Positions 48,666-60,111 of a stretch of 64,000 nucleotides of DNA are shown here, piece by piece (position 1 is the first letter of the stretch; each line of letters begins with the position of its first letter). The stretch is taken from contig OZ023182.1 in NCBI GenBank assembly GCA_963995505.1, forward strand, positions 5,634,707 through 5,698,706. The letters run 5' to 3'. The position numbers were made by a program, and so were the translations under genes. The notes under the pieces are model-generated. The model saw only the letters and a list, made by a program, of their open reading frames with translations, made no database searches and was not told the origin of the DNA. The DNA is from Hypericum androsaemum (Eukaryota; Streptophyta; Magnoliopsida; Malpighiales; Hypericaceae).

Positions 48666-50220
48666 TACTTTTCCCAAAAAATAAAAAAGGTGGCACAGTC
48701 TCCATGGACACATTCTTTGTTCATGTACACGTATATAAACAGATTATCACTAGGACACATAAAATAAAGTGACAACAAATCTTATTTCACGATTGAAAAA
48801 TTTAGAGGCAACCCAGAAAACATAAAACGCAGAAAAACTACCTCCCTCCACGATCTACCCAGAACAAATCTTACCTGCACATCTCAAAACTATGAACGTC
48901 CCTCACAGAGTAGCGTAGCTCCCTCTCCAAATAGCCATAGAAGAAACCTACATGCACGACAGAGGCAGCTATATAACTCGTTGTTCTGTGCAGGTTTGGA
49001 CCCAATCTACCTCCCCATCACTTATCTCTTCTGCCATGGTGCCGAGAGGGAGATCGGCAACTGTCATCGATGTCGTTGGGGGTATGAAGGCTTGTTATCG
49101 ACAAAGAGCCCCCTTTTTCTACATTTAGGCCTTAGGGTTGGGAAATTGAAAACAATTTGGGCGAAATGAGGAAAAATGTCCCCATTTTTTTCTGATTTTG
49201 CCCTCAGATGCTGAAACCTTACTTACCGGAAAAATCCGGGCTGAAAATCTGGTCGAAGCACCCGCGGTTCGACCGGATTTCATCATTTTCGTTAGGTGGG
49301 CGAGTTTTAGGCTATAGCCAGGACGTTTTTCATCGTGATTCGTGGTCCGACGGTCGGATCGTATTTTTTAAAATATTGGCATCAAAAAATGAATTGTAAT
49401 ATACTTGGGGGAATACAACAACGTCAGTGGTTTACGATTGGATAAATTATTTTAATTTAATTATGAGATTTCGAATTTGAGTTTTTAAAAATATAACAAC
49501 GTTAAATAATTGTTATGCTAATTTTATATTAGATTAGTCAGTTAGCGGATGTACGGATAATAGTTGATAGTATGCAAACTGCTTGATGGTGAAGCCCACT
49601 CTTGTGGATCGAAATAGATCGATGGGCCGGACCCATTCACTACAAGTAACAAAACTCGTAATCTTGCAATATATTAATAAGTTTTAATCACTGGAAAAGG
49701 GGAGGGAAACAAGAGAGAAAGCAAGGAAGATTATTAGACCGTGTGACGAGGAGGAAAGGCATTTGGCATCTGAGGTTTCTGGAAGCAACGGCTTAGCTGT
49801 TGACATGTAAACACGAGTTAGGCAGAAAGCGACGCACGCAGGGTAAGTCAATTGCCCCAATCAACGCCGAGGTAATGCAAAAAAAGGGCAAAACCAACAA
49901 AATCTGGAAGTTGTTTCAAAAAAAAATCCGGAAGCTACTAACTTCTTTTCCAAGGAACTGTGAGAGTCTCGTGTTCGGATTTTCCAACATAATATTAACA
50001 CCGGATGGATGAAAAGCATTGAACTGAATTAAACAATAGAGTGATTGGATATTGCAATTTAACACGTGTACCCCTTCTTCCTGTAATCTATGCCAATCTA
50101 ATCTACGATATACCAATCCCAAAAATTGATACAAAATGGAAATACAAAAGCAAACCAGTACAAGATTAAATTGAAACCTATGTATTAAGTACACAACAAA
50201 ATTTAAAAGAGGAGAGACAA
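48666..50220. other. Intergenic region downstream of the PIF-derived gene
   Basis: Short frames at 48981-49399 have no recognisable domain. The stretch nearest 50220 is the 3' UTR of the next gene. Nothing else can be supported. Confidence 0.45.
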
Positions 50221-51651
50221 CTATAGAAAAGAGGTTCCGGCGAGGGAGTGGTGGAGCAAATTGTGAGCGATGTTGTCCCTCGCCTGGACGGCGCGTGCGG
50301 ACCGGAGGCAGTTATCGGGGACTATCTCGTCGTCGACGAGCTGGTACTCGAGGAGGGCCGGGTCGATGCCCTCGTTTCTCAACTCGCAGATGTTGTGGAG
50401 TACGCAGCACGCGCCCAGGACCACGGGGAGGTCCTGGAGCTTCACCTCGGTCCGCTTCTGGAGGCACGACCACCGCGCCTTGAGGCGCGTAAACGCCCCC
50501 TTCGCCGCTCCCTGCACACGCCCGATCCTCTCGTTGAACGCGTGCTGCGCCCAGGTCAGGTTCTGGTGGGTGTACGGGACGAGCACCCAGTCGGTGAGCG
50601 GGTACCCCGTGGACCCCACCACACAGGCGTCCTTGAGGAGGCCGCGTCCGGCGCGCTGGAAGAGCGCGGACTTCTCGAGCACCTGGTCGTCCGGCATCGA
50701 CCCAGGCCACCCGATGCACACGTCCGTGAACACACCCGTGGGGTCCACCACGCCCTGGACGGTTACCGAGTAGGACGTCTTCTGGTTGCGCTCGGTGTGG
50801 CGCTTGTTGAAGTAGGCGGCGACGCTGACCTTGGGGGCGATGATCGGCACGTGTGTGGTGTACATGGACCCGCACACGTTCGGGATCCCGGAGGCGGCCT
50901 CGAACTCGGCTGCCACGCGGCGCATCCGGTCGTCGTCCGGCCACTGGAGGAACTTCGGCATGAGGACGGTCTTCATCGCGGAGCAGACCTCGAGGATGAG
51001 CTTGTGGCAGGTGGAGATCCCGAGTCCGAACCGCTTGGAGACGAGTCGGAGCGGCTCGCCGGTGGCGAGGCGCCAGATGCAGACGGCGACCCGCTGCCGG
51101 ACGGGGATGGCGTCGCGGAGGGCGGTGTTCTTCTTAGTAACCACCGCCTCCAGCTCCTCGCAGATCATCTCGAACGTCGGCTTGCTCATCCGGAAACACC
51201 TCTTAAACTCCTCCTCAGGGAACTCCGGCGAGCTGCACCTCTCCCACCAGTCCTTGGACCTGTCCTTCACCCACAGCCTCCTCACAGGCCCAGTCCCAAC
51301 CCCAACCCCAGCCTCGCTGTTAGTACTATTGCGGGGACGCTTGGCTTTCGGAGCCTTAACTTCTTCTCGAACCTCTTCTTCTTCTTCTCTAACCTCTTCT
51401 TCTTCATCTTCGAGTATAAGTAGCGATGCGAGTATATCTCTCATCGCGGATTTCTTCTGCTCCTCCTCCTCCTCCTCCTCATTGCCCCGCCTCCGCTTAT
51501 TCAATGCGTCGTCGTTAACGTCTAGTATCGGAGAGTGGGAGAGGGAAGAAGAAGAAGCGGCGTCGTAGCTACTATTGTCCATGTCGTGTAACAAGGCGTA
51601 GAGGTTGGAAACGTCGTCTTGGTTAAGGAACTGGAATGGCGAAACTTCCAT
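50221..51651 (-). CDS. Domesticated PIF/Harbinger transposase-like protein (DDE_Tnp_4 family)
   Basis: A single-exon frame of 476 residues. The N-terminal third is acidic and Ser-rich with Glu runs (NEEEEEEEQKK). A conserved core begins at DWWERCSSPEFPEEEFKRCF, followed by a helix-turn-helix-like segment (RVAVCIWRLATGEPLRLVSK) and a transposase-fold region ending LLHHSLAGTSFL. It resembles the Arabidopsis AT4G29780/AT5G12010 nuclease-like genes. The usual catalytic positions of PIF transposases are changed: IDGTH reads SMYTTHVPI, GDSGYPL reads GSTGYPL, and ERAFGRLK reads KGAFTRLK. All three acidic residues therefore appear lost and nuclease activity is unlikely. Relatives such as ALP1 act as chromatin-associated proteins. 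The CDS is GC-rich and intronless in an AT-rich setting, which also creates long false frames on the other strand. Confidence 0.9.
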   Translation of the reverse strand: MEVSPFQFLNQDDVSNLYALLHDMDNSSYDAASSSSLSHSPILDVNDDALNKRRRGNEEEEEEEQKKSAMRDILASLLILEDEEEEVREEEEEVREEVKAPKAKRPRNSTNSEAGVGVGTGPVRRLWVKDRSKDWWERCSSPEFPEEEFKRCFRMSKPTFEMICEELEAVVTKKNTALRDAIPVRQRVAVCIWRLATGEPLRLVSKRFGLGISTCHKLILEVCSAMKTVLMPKFLQWPDDDRMRRVAAEFEAASGIPNVCGSMYTTHVPIIAPKVSVAAYFNKRHTERNQKTSYSVTVQGVVDPTGVFTDVCIGWPGSMPDDQVLEKSALFQRAGRGLLKDACVVGSTGYPLTDWVLVPYTHQNLTWAQHAFNERIGRVQGAAKGAFTRLKARWSCLQKRTEVKLQDLPVVLGACCVLHNICELRNEGIDPALLEYQLVDDEIVPDNCLRSARAVQARDNIAHNLLHHSLAGTSFL

Positions 51652-51786
51652 AACAGAAATCCAGTCGGTTGGTTCTATTTTAGGGTTTTAGTTGAGTGAG
51701 TGGTGAGTCGTGGTTCGAGTTGAGGTGTGGGGCAAATGGGAAATGGCGAGTTCAAACTGAGGAGGAGAGAAAGGGAGACGTTCTGG

Positions 51787-51798
51787 TATTTATATATA
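51787..51798 (-). promoter_or_regulatory. TATA box of the PIF-derived gene
   Basis: On the minus strand TATATATAAATA lies about 136 bp before the start codon, with no gene between. This suits a leader of about 105 nt. Confidence 0.6.
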
Positions 51799-54194
51799 TC
51801 TATTTATCTGTTATGGCTTGGGGTAGAAGATAGGGAAGCGTGTGAACGCGGGGGTTGGATTTTGACGGTGACTTGACTTTTATTTGTTTCCTTTTGGCTG
51901 CTCGTGGGTTTCGTTGGTTTTGTGCGTTTCGGGACGCGGTTAGCGCGTGTGGGTCAGTGGGCCGTAGTTTCTCTTTTAGTTTAAGACGAGTTTGGTTATT
52001 GATATCATCAATACTTAGATTAATTAGTAAAAAAATTATCATAATTTGATTATGTATCGAGATTGATTATTTGATAATACATTAATATTATAAACACAAA
52101 AAATTGGTTACTGAATAATAAGTTGATTCAACTTGTAAGATAATTATATATATTTTTTTAATAAAAATATATTATTAAGAGAATATCGGAACAAAAATTT
52201 GGATACGTGGTTTGCGAGGGAGGATTCTTGGTGGAATACTAAAACGTTGGGAAATGGGAAGGGAGGGAGGAAGGTACCTTTTTTTCTTTTGGGTCGGTAG
52301 GGTTCCCTCGCATATGTCTGTTTGAAAGGTAGGTTAGATCCTATTGTAAAGTGATATGTCGGAATGTTGTTTAGGATGCCTTTGGTTTATTGGGTAACTG
52401 TTTTTTAAAGGTAAATTTACACCACTACACTCGTAAATATTTGAATCCTTCATCTTTTCAAAAATTGACAAGAGTATGCACCGTTAGACTATATGTCCTT
52501 TAATAATTGAGTAACTTGATTATTTTATGAAAATTATTTGTCAATTTATCTCTTTGATTTTGTTAAAACACGATATTTTTTTTTATATTTGGGATCGTAA
52601 AATTTATTTACCATGTTTGAATTGGGAATTTATTTACCATGTTTTATACAACACGGTCTTCGCCAACAATATAATGAACTCGATCACAAATGTGAAAATT
52701 AGAGATGGTTCTATTTACAAACAAACAAGAACATTAGTACAATAACCTCAATATGTTTATTAAGTCGAAATAAGACTACAATATGATAGACGTCACAAAT
52801 GATGCCGAAAATTCACTTGATAAGTTCCGAATAACGCGTTCCACAGTTTATTTGTGGTCAAACATAATGTTAAGTAAATCATTATGGCGTTTCCTCCTAT
52901 TGCAAGACTTTTGTTTTTGTTGTAATCACCTTTGATAACTATTAACAATGATTGACTTCAGATTTGGCATAAATCATAAAGTCATAAAACCATGAAGTGT
53001 GAGCTGTTTTCAGACCGTACAAATTTAGTACATCATCAATTTATACATTAATTGGACGGTCTCTTGATCTGACATCAGTTACAGTTTATCGTACATGTAC
53101 CCAACCACCACTTAGCGCACAGATTGTCTGGCAATGGATTATTGTAGTATAACAAAATATTGTGAAAAAATTAGGTTGTGTAATCCAAGCCAAACCCACA
53201 CACAAATAAAATATCAGTAGTAAGTTATATATATTTTTAAAAGAAAATAAATTCCTTTGAGGTTTATTTGAGGAATAATGAAATTTTGTTTTTATCAAAA
53301 AAAAAAACTAAGCTATATAGAATATAACCAGTTACAGAATAAACAAAACTGAATTTGTCAATTTTGTGGGATTCGAGAACCAGTCGTATAACTAGTTACA
53401 CAATAATAGTAGACCATAGCATGTTTCCTTGGAGAGAAAAATAAGTGAATTTGGCCATTCATGTTCCTTTCGAATTCTGACTTTGCATTTCGGCCAACAC
53501 GTTACACGTCTTTGAAACTCCTCCGTATCTTCGTTTTTGTCTGTATGCAAAGAGAGAACGAGTAGACGGAGGTTGACTAATTTGGACGCATCTTATTGTG
53601 GAATTCATTACGTCACAGAAATATTATTCGTGATTCGTCTGCCATCGTGTATCACACACCTCGCTAAAAGAAATTCTTTTAACATTTTCCTTTTTTGTTT
53701 AGTAATGGAAATTCATATTGGAAAAGACAGCCTTATGTGTTCGGTATATATAGTTAACATATATGACATGATTAATAACATATGTGAACAGATGTATATA
53801 CAAAACTAAAAGGTACCAATTAAGATTAGTGTAGTGGTTATAGATTTGTATTCATTTATAATTATTGTATTCGAACGGTGCGGATATAAAAAATTATTAA
53901 AATATTTCCTGAAAAAAATATCTGATAATACACGACTCTAAATATGGTTTGAAAAATAAAAGGGGAAAGGAAGATGTTATCAATATGATTACACGTCGAT
54001 GGACGAAACGGTTCTGTTGGTGTGAATTGAGTAGAAAATATGATTAACTATACATACGTAATTTTATTTCTTCAAAATTGTTGTAACTTTCACAATATGG
54101 CCTTATCTTCTACTCACTTATATTTAGTAACTAATTATAAGCTGTGCACTTAATATACATCTACTCTTGTATCAACCTATATATGCTGTGTTTG
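51799..54194. other. Gene-free AT-rich intergenic region
   Basis: Nothing beyond the promoter of the PIF-derived gene can be supported. The sequence is AT-rich with scattered A-runs. A phrase at 53826-53880 (TTAGTGTAGTGGTTATAGAT ... TTCGAACGG) loosely resembles the A and B boxes of a SINE, but spacing and match are poor. Confidence 0.45.
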
Positions 54195-54203
54195 GTGATT
54201 TTT

Positions 54204-54386
54204 GGGAAAAGTCCACTTTCGTACCCTGTGGTATCGACCAAAATCACTTTAGTACCCTGTGGTAAAAAACCGATCAATCGAGTCATACTTATTTCAATTA
54301 ACATCAAAAAGGGCCTCGGGCAGCTGCCCGGAGCTGCCCGAACCTACCCGCCCGCTGCCCGGGCCACGTGGTCAGCCACGTCACCT
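54204..54386 (+). repeat. Left terminal inverted repeat
   Basis: Starts GGGAAAAGTCCACTTTCGTA and ends near GTGGTCAGCCACGTCACC. It matches the reverse complement of about 55105-55287 with a few substitutions. It includes GC-rich CTGCCCGGAGCTGCCCG phrases that are themselves partly palindromic. Confidence 0.88.
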
Positions 54387-54601
54387 GTGGTATCGACCAA
54401 AATCACTTTCGTACCCTGTGGTATCGACCAAAATCACTTTAGTACCCTGTGGTAAAAAACCGATCAATCGAGTCATACTTATTCCAATTAACATCACAAA
54501 GGGCCTCGGGCAGCTGTCCGGAGCTGCCCGAACCTACCCGCCCGCTGCCCGGGCCACGTGGTCAGCCACGTCACCAATTTTGGTGACGTGGCGCCACGTC
54601 A
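54387..54601 (+). repeat. Partial tandem copy of the left arm
   Basis: Begins TGTGGTATCGACCAAAATCA and repeats most of the left arm, then adds GGTGACGTGGCGCCACGTCA. The right arm has the single-copy form, so this is a duplication within the left arm. Confidence 0.8.
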
Positions 54602-55078
54602 CCAAGAGGAGGAGGAGGAGACGGGGAGGAGGAGGAGGAGGAGGGGAGGAGGAGGGGGAGGAGGACGCGGGGAGGAGGAGGAGAGGAGGAGGGGGACGCG
54701 GGGAGGAGGAGGAGAGGAGGAGGGGGACGCGGGGGAGGAGGAGGAGAGGAGGAGGGGAACGCAGGGGAGGAGGGAGACGTGGGGAGGAGGGGGACGCGGG
54801 GAGGAGGAGGGGGACGCGGGGAGGAGGACGCGAGGAGGAGGAGGATACGGGGAGGAGGAGGATGCGGGGAGGAGGAGGACGCGGAGGAGGAGGGGGATGC
54901 GGGGAGGAGGAGGAGGAGGAGGAGGGGAGGAGGAGGAACGCGGAGGAGGAGGAGGAACGCGGAGAGGAGGAGGAGGAGGAGGAGGAGGAACGCGGAGGAG
55001 GAGGAGGCGGAGGAGGAGGAGGAGGAGGAGGAGGGGAGGAGGAGGAGGAGGAGGAAAATCGGAGGAGGAGGAGAATTG
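54602..55078 (+). repeat. GGA/GAG-rich microsatellite core
   Basis: About 480 bp of irregular GAGGAG repeats with interspersed GACGCGGGG-type units. It leaves long open frames on both strands (poly-Glu/Gly on the plus strand, poly-Ser/Pro/Leu on the minus strand) that are by-products of composition, not genes. Confidence 0.9.
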
Positions 55079-55104
55079 ATGACGTGGCGCCACGTCACCA
55101 AAAT

Positions 55105-55287
55105 TGGTGATGTGGCTGACCACGTGGCTCGGGCAGCGGGCGGGTAGGTTCGGGCAGCTCCGGGCAGCTGCCCGAGGCCCTTTTTGATGTTAATTGGAAT
55201 AAGTATGACTCGATTGATCGGTTTTTTACCACAGGGTACTAAAGTGATTTTGGTCGATACTACAGGGTACGAAAGTGGACTTTTCCC
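55105..55287 (-). repeat. Right terminal inverted repeat
   Basis: Reverse complement of the left arm, ending GTGGACTTTTCCC next to the target duplication. Differences from the left arm include CTACAGGG for CTGTGG-type phrases and one in ATTCCAATTAACATC. Confidence 0.88.
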
Positions 55288-55296
55288 GTGATTTTT

Positions 55297-58200
55297 TAAG
55301 TAATCAAGAACCAGAAGAATGTCGGAAACCGAGCTGGATGCAATCAATTATAGCGTGATGAATGCCGTACAGGACAGTGTGTGTGATCTTGGTCAACAAA
55401 TTTCTCCAGTTTTTCCCTTGAATAGATATATTTCTCTTGGTCAACAAATGATTTATTTCTCCAGTTTTTTATTTTTAAGGTAACCCTAAAAAAAGATTGG
55501 TTTCTCCAGTTCGATATAATCCATTATCCTTTTATTGACCGGAGAATCCCACATCCACTGACACTAATTTAACACATTTGACCAACATATCATATAATTT
55601 TTCTTAAAAAAACATATCATATAATTTTCAACCCAAAAAATTTTCAGTTTGATTCGCTTAATTTTATTCGAGTCAAACAACAAAATGTAACTCCTCCCCT
55701 TCGGAAAGCGAGAAAACGAAATTGTATATTAAATTGCGGCCAGAAAAAGTCTACAAAGTACCGAACACAGCGACGACAAGGACAACGTTTAACACGTGGC
55801 CAAATCTTGTCTTGGGCCACTTTGGCAAATGGTTCACCAAGGAATAAACACTAAATACGTTTTTTTTACTTACTCAAAAGATTTATATAAGTTTTTTACT
55901 TAAAAATAGTTCACATAAATTTGGTACTTCTCTAAGTAGGTCAAGTAATATCCTGAAATTATTTTTCCGGTCACCGACGACATATCGTATTAAAAAAGTC
56001 ATTGTCATATTAAAAACGCTACATAACTATAAGGCAATGAGTTGGTATGTGGTTTTCTAGTAAAAGACATGATTTTGATAAATGATATAGAGAAAAAGGG
56101 GGGAAATGGAGACAGAAATTCCAGTCCCACAGGCATCCATTGTGTACTGTTGCATCACTCCTCTGCCCTACCTGTCTTTAAATCATGCTTGACTTGAGCT
56201 TGCATATAGACAAGAGTTTCTCTTCATCTTCATTGGCTTCTTTAGTTCATTTCATAGGTTCTGATATTAGTCGATCTTCAGACTCGGTTGACTTGGTTAT
56301 GCGAGATCCTATCTTCTGTTAGTGTCACTGTTATTTGCTGTAAAAAGCTTCTTCCTTTCTTCTTTCAGGTTATGATTGCTTTGGAGTAAAGTAAGATAGC
56401 GGAATACTGTGTCACGTTCAAGTAATTTTGCGGAAAGTCTTTGAAGCAGAATTTTGTACACTTGGTTACATAGTTTTAGAGTTTGCTTTTCGTTTTTTAG
56501 GGGGTCGAATAGAAATTTTTTTAGGGGGTCGAATAGAATCTAATGGGTCAATAGGAATAAATACCTAATGATGTGACATTTTTAATATGATAAGGACGTC
56601 ACGTAAGCTGATGATGTATCGTCGATGATCGGAAAAATATTTTTAGGGTGTTATTTGACCCACTTAGAAAAGTACGATGAGTTATGTGAACCATTTTCAA
56701 GTATATAGATTTATGTGAACATTTTGAACAAGTACATGAGTTTATTTGACCTTTATTCTGTTCACGAAAGACACAAGACCAAACCAAGGAAAATGCACCA
56801 AGGCACTCTGTTGCTTTCTTACTGCTGGTTTCTTTTCTTTAGAAAGCACTTTCACACTTTCACTCCGACATTAACCGGAAAACTAATTTGAATTCGAGTC
56901 GCATAGGACCACAAGTTGTGGTCCAACAAAACTCGCGAACCTGACTTTTATTGCAGCAGCATTCCAATGCACTCTGATGCTTTCTTACCGGAAATATTCG
57001 TGCCTCCGGAGGAATGTGTGTGACCTGATATGTGCATCCTGCCTCCTAATGAACTTGTTCGATATAACAAACCATAGGTATTAACAAGACCAAAGATGCT
57101 AATGACACGCTTTGCAATATTGAGATTTGATTCTGGCATCAGGTTGGTGCAGATAAGAAGCTTTAACTGATCCATCTGATGGAGCTTCCGAACTCTGATC
57201 CCTTAACTGGATGCCCTGATCACGGTGGCCGCGACCGACATACTTGCATCGCCATCCGCGATGTTTTCTAAGCTCAAACGCGTCCTCGACAAAGACGGTA
57301 CGTTTCTTCTCCGCGTCGATTGTTTTGGCTCAAACGCGTTAACAGGTCGGGAGGCCTGTCATTTTCACGAGAGATCCGGATGCCAACGCCTTAAGAGTTC
57401 ACTCAAGTTTGATTTGGGATATCTTTACTCGTCGAGATTACAAAGTCAAAAGGTGCCAATAATCTATTAGTGACCAATTTGTTCCGGAGTATGTGCATAC
57501 CTAATGCTGATGTATGAGATCAGTGTGAACTTTAGTTTGACAAATGCTGATCCGGACGAGTCGGTCTATTATACGTGAAAGAACAATCTCACTACCTGCT
57601 GGACTTCTGCTACCTATCATCCTTCAGCTGTTTCCTTTGTGCAGATTTATTCTGCGGAATAAAACACAAATCGAGTCAGACCATGCACTGTATTGTCAGG
57701 AAAAAAGGAACATGAGTCAATGAATTGGAATGTGAGGCCATGTGTGCCCATGTTCTGCACCGTGACATGTTTGTCAACGACACACACTCGGCTTTCCAGA
57801 TGTACTAAACGCATCTTTGTCAAGTTATGCTTTGAAGTTCTCAAACAGCTGGAAAAAGGTACAGACAGGTTTGACTGCCTTAAAGGTCAACATTCTCTCA
57901 GCCTTGTCCCAATTTTCTACTCCTGCTCCAGTCCAGGGTGGCCTTGGTGGTGTCGTGTGACTAGATTGAGTGGGTACTAAATAAAATTTGTTCTCAGATG
58001 GGGACTACACATACAAACAAGGCAAACCAATATCACTACACATACAAACCAATATCACAGCAAACTAATATCACTACACATGCAAACTAATGTCCAATAT
58101 CACTACGCATGCAAACTAATATCCAATATCATTGGAGGATGTTTCCCCCCGAATTATTCTTTCCCTATCACGGATTTTTCCTACCGGGTTTTCTCGTGAT

Positions 58201-58800
58201 AGAATTTTGACTAGGCCGGCGGTCGCAATCTCACAAGAGACCGAAAAAAGACCTTGCACTAAATTAGTGTTAAATATTTACTAAAAAATTTTTATCCCCA
58301 AAAGTATTACCCGTGAACTCGAATTAGTAGCTCGCGGGTACAAGTATATTTCAATAAAAAAATACTTTGTTGATTAGCCTTCATTTTGCCGAATGCAAGA
58401 AACTGCCCCAACTTCGTCAGATTCCAATCCCAGGAAACCTCTTTTTAGACTAAATCAAGAAAAGAAGAATAGATTTTCCCGACGTGCGATCGCTACCTGT
58501 ACCAATCAGAAACGGCGCCGCTTCTTAGTTTGACTTCGTTGACTTTTCCGAAACGTCTTTTTTTGTTTGCTTTCTTTCTCCCACGGACAAGGAAAGGACG
58601 GACCGGAAATGAACATAGTTTAGTTTGTTTCGCTTACGTGGAGTAGTAACAGAGGCGACGGCAGGAACGACGTCGACTAGCTCGAAACGGTCCGTTAGTT
58701 CACGGAAACGGCCACTGATGCCATTCCGTCGTAACGGCGGGAGACGCGTCAGTTGTTTCGGTTAGCTTTGACGCGCTCTTGGAGAGCGGGGACGGGACGA
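55297..58800. other. Gene-poor intergenic region
   Basis: No gene can be supported. A plus-strand segment at about 57205-57296 reads ALITVAATDILASPSAMFSK and continues KLKRVLDKD up to a donor-like GGTACGT. It looks like an exon of a lost gene, but I do not recognise the family. A degenerate tandem repeat lies at 58003-58135. Confidence 0.4.
58003..58135 (+). repeat. Degenerate tandem repeat
   Basis: Four to five copies of a unit around AATATCACTACACATGCAAA with period near 30 bp and length variation. Confidence 0.65.
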
Positions 58801-58817
58801 TCAAAACGGGAAGGAAG

Positions 58818-58984
58818 ATGAGTTGCTTGCCTCAACTTCAGTGTGTTCCGTGTACGACGACGTTTCGAGGATATTTACCGGGAGATAGAAACGGGTCAGG
58901 ACCGTCTGGGGCCCGGAATTAGCGCTTGGGCTGGAAGAAAAGTAGGCCCAGCTTCGTTGTTGGGCTGACATTGCTCCTTGGGCC
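58818..58984. promoter_or_regulatory. Site II cluster without an assigned gene
   Basis: Four TGGGCY motifs occur within 58 bp: TGGGCT 58927-58932, GGCCCA 58945-58950, TGGGCT 58961-58966, TGGGCC 58979-58984. Just to the left is a GC-rich stretch with a 34-residue frame, MSCLPQLQCVPC (58818-58922). The motif density equals that of the CFIm25 promoter, yet no gene is recognisable on either side. It may be the promoter of a lost or unrecognised gene. Confidence 0.4.
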
Positions 58985-60111
58985 CTCGTGGGAAGCCTAG
59001 ATTCTGTGATATTTAAATTTCGAGCTATTATTTGTAATTATTTTTTATAAGAAGAATTTTGTGAATTTGAATCTTGTCATTTTAAGACAATTTTTATTTT
59101 TTTATATCGTTAGAGTAAGTACTTTAGTAATTATATATGGGAAAAAGTTTGACGAAGTAAAATAGAATTATTGACCTTAATTGAATTTGGGGCGTAATTG
59201 AAGCATATTAATGGCAGAAATTTCAAGTAAAAAATGCTTTTAAGAGTGTATCGGTTAACAATAAGAGTAACTATAGAATTATATGATATAGGAGAGGTTA
59301 AATTTGTAATAAATCCACAACTAATTTAAAGAGAGCAAAAAATTAGGTTACTCGAACTCCCAATTTGGAGTGACAATTCGAGGTGAAAGGATGGTAAAAT
59401 AAAATCGTTACATTCTAGTTTGTTAGACTCACTTAAGATGTCTTAAATGAATCAAAGACTTTCTAAATGATATTTTGACAACCCGCAACAATTTTGCCCA
59501 AAGAGACATCCTTAAAATTTTTTTAATCTAATACATTCATAAGCTCGGCGAACAGGGCCAATTAATTTACAACAACAATAGTGTATAAATTCGACATGCT
59601 AACCCGGAGAATTGCCCCTATAACATCTGGTCGTTGCACCGGGTAACTGCATGTAACGTTTAGTCGCAACTTCCAAAGAAGGATATATAAACTACTTACA
59701 CTGTAAATATTACAATATATATCACACACTCGATTTATAAAAAAAAACTACATGTAACGCTGTGCTACTTGTGCGATTGCGCCTTCAAGGGCAAACTCGA
59801 AAGCCAGCCATTTCAATTGGTCAAGAAAGAATGTCAGCTTCATTTTCCATAATAGAACACTTCCATGTTCTAATAAGAAAAAAATAGGGGACAAAATATA
59901 GACAGTAAGCGAGAGGCAGGTGAGTGATAGAGTGAGCACACATGGTCTCGACCATGTATAGTCCATGCAAGAGGCTTCACATGACTAGCTTTGTAACTTC
60001 CGGGACTTAATCTCTCTTCATAGGACACTAACGAAGTTAATGAAGTATTTCTAATTTTGAATTTTGAGTTTGGTGAGAGAAGATGGCCGTTTGGGAGAAC
60101 ATATATGTAGA
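58985..60111. other. AT-rich intergenic region
   Basis: No supported gene. A 72-residue minus-strand frame (59966-59748) contains a hydrophobic stretch but no recognisable domain and is treated as chance. Confidence 0.45.

Larger units (their letters stand above)
54195..55296. mobile_element. Mutator-like non-autonomous foldback element with 9-bp target duplication
   Basis: The element spans 54204-55287 and is flanked by the direct repeat GTGATTTTT (54195-54203 and 55288-55296). A 9-bp duplication is typical of the Mutator superfamily. The ends are long inverted repeats of about 180-200 bp beginning GGGAAAAGTCCACTTTCGTA, with only a few mismatches by eye. The left arm contains a second, partial copy of the arm (about 54387-54590). 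The core (about 54602-55078) is almost pure GGA/GAG microsatellite. There is no transposase, so movement would need an autonomous relative. Confidence 0.9.

Noticed and set aside
50248..51423. 391-residue plus-strand frame over the PIF-derived gene
   Set aside because: It is antisense to a well-supported GC-rich CDS, has no recognisable domain and a composition (His/Asp/Val/Leu-rich) typical of complement-strand artefacts.
54259..55347. Long frames on both strands through the GA-rich core (poly-Glu/Gly and poly-Ser/Pro)
   Set aside because: They result from stop-poor microsatellite sequence and run through the transposon arms; no domain or independent start context.
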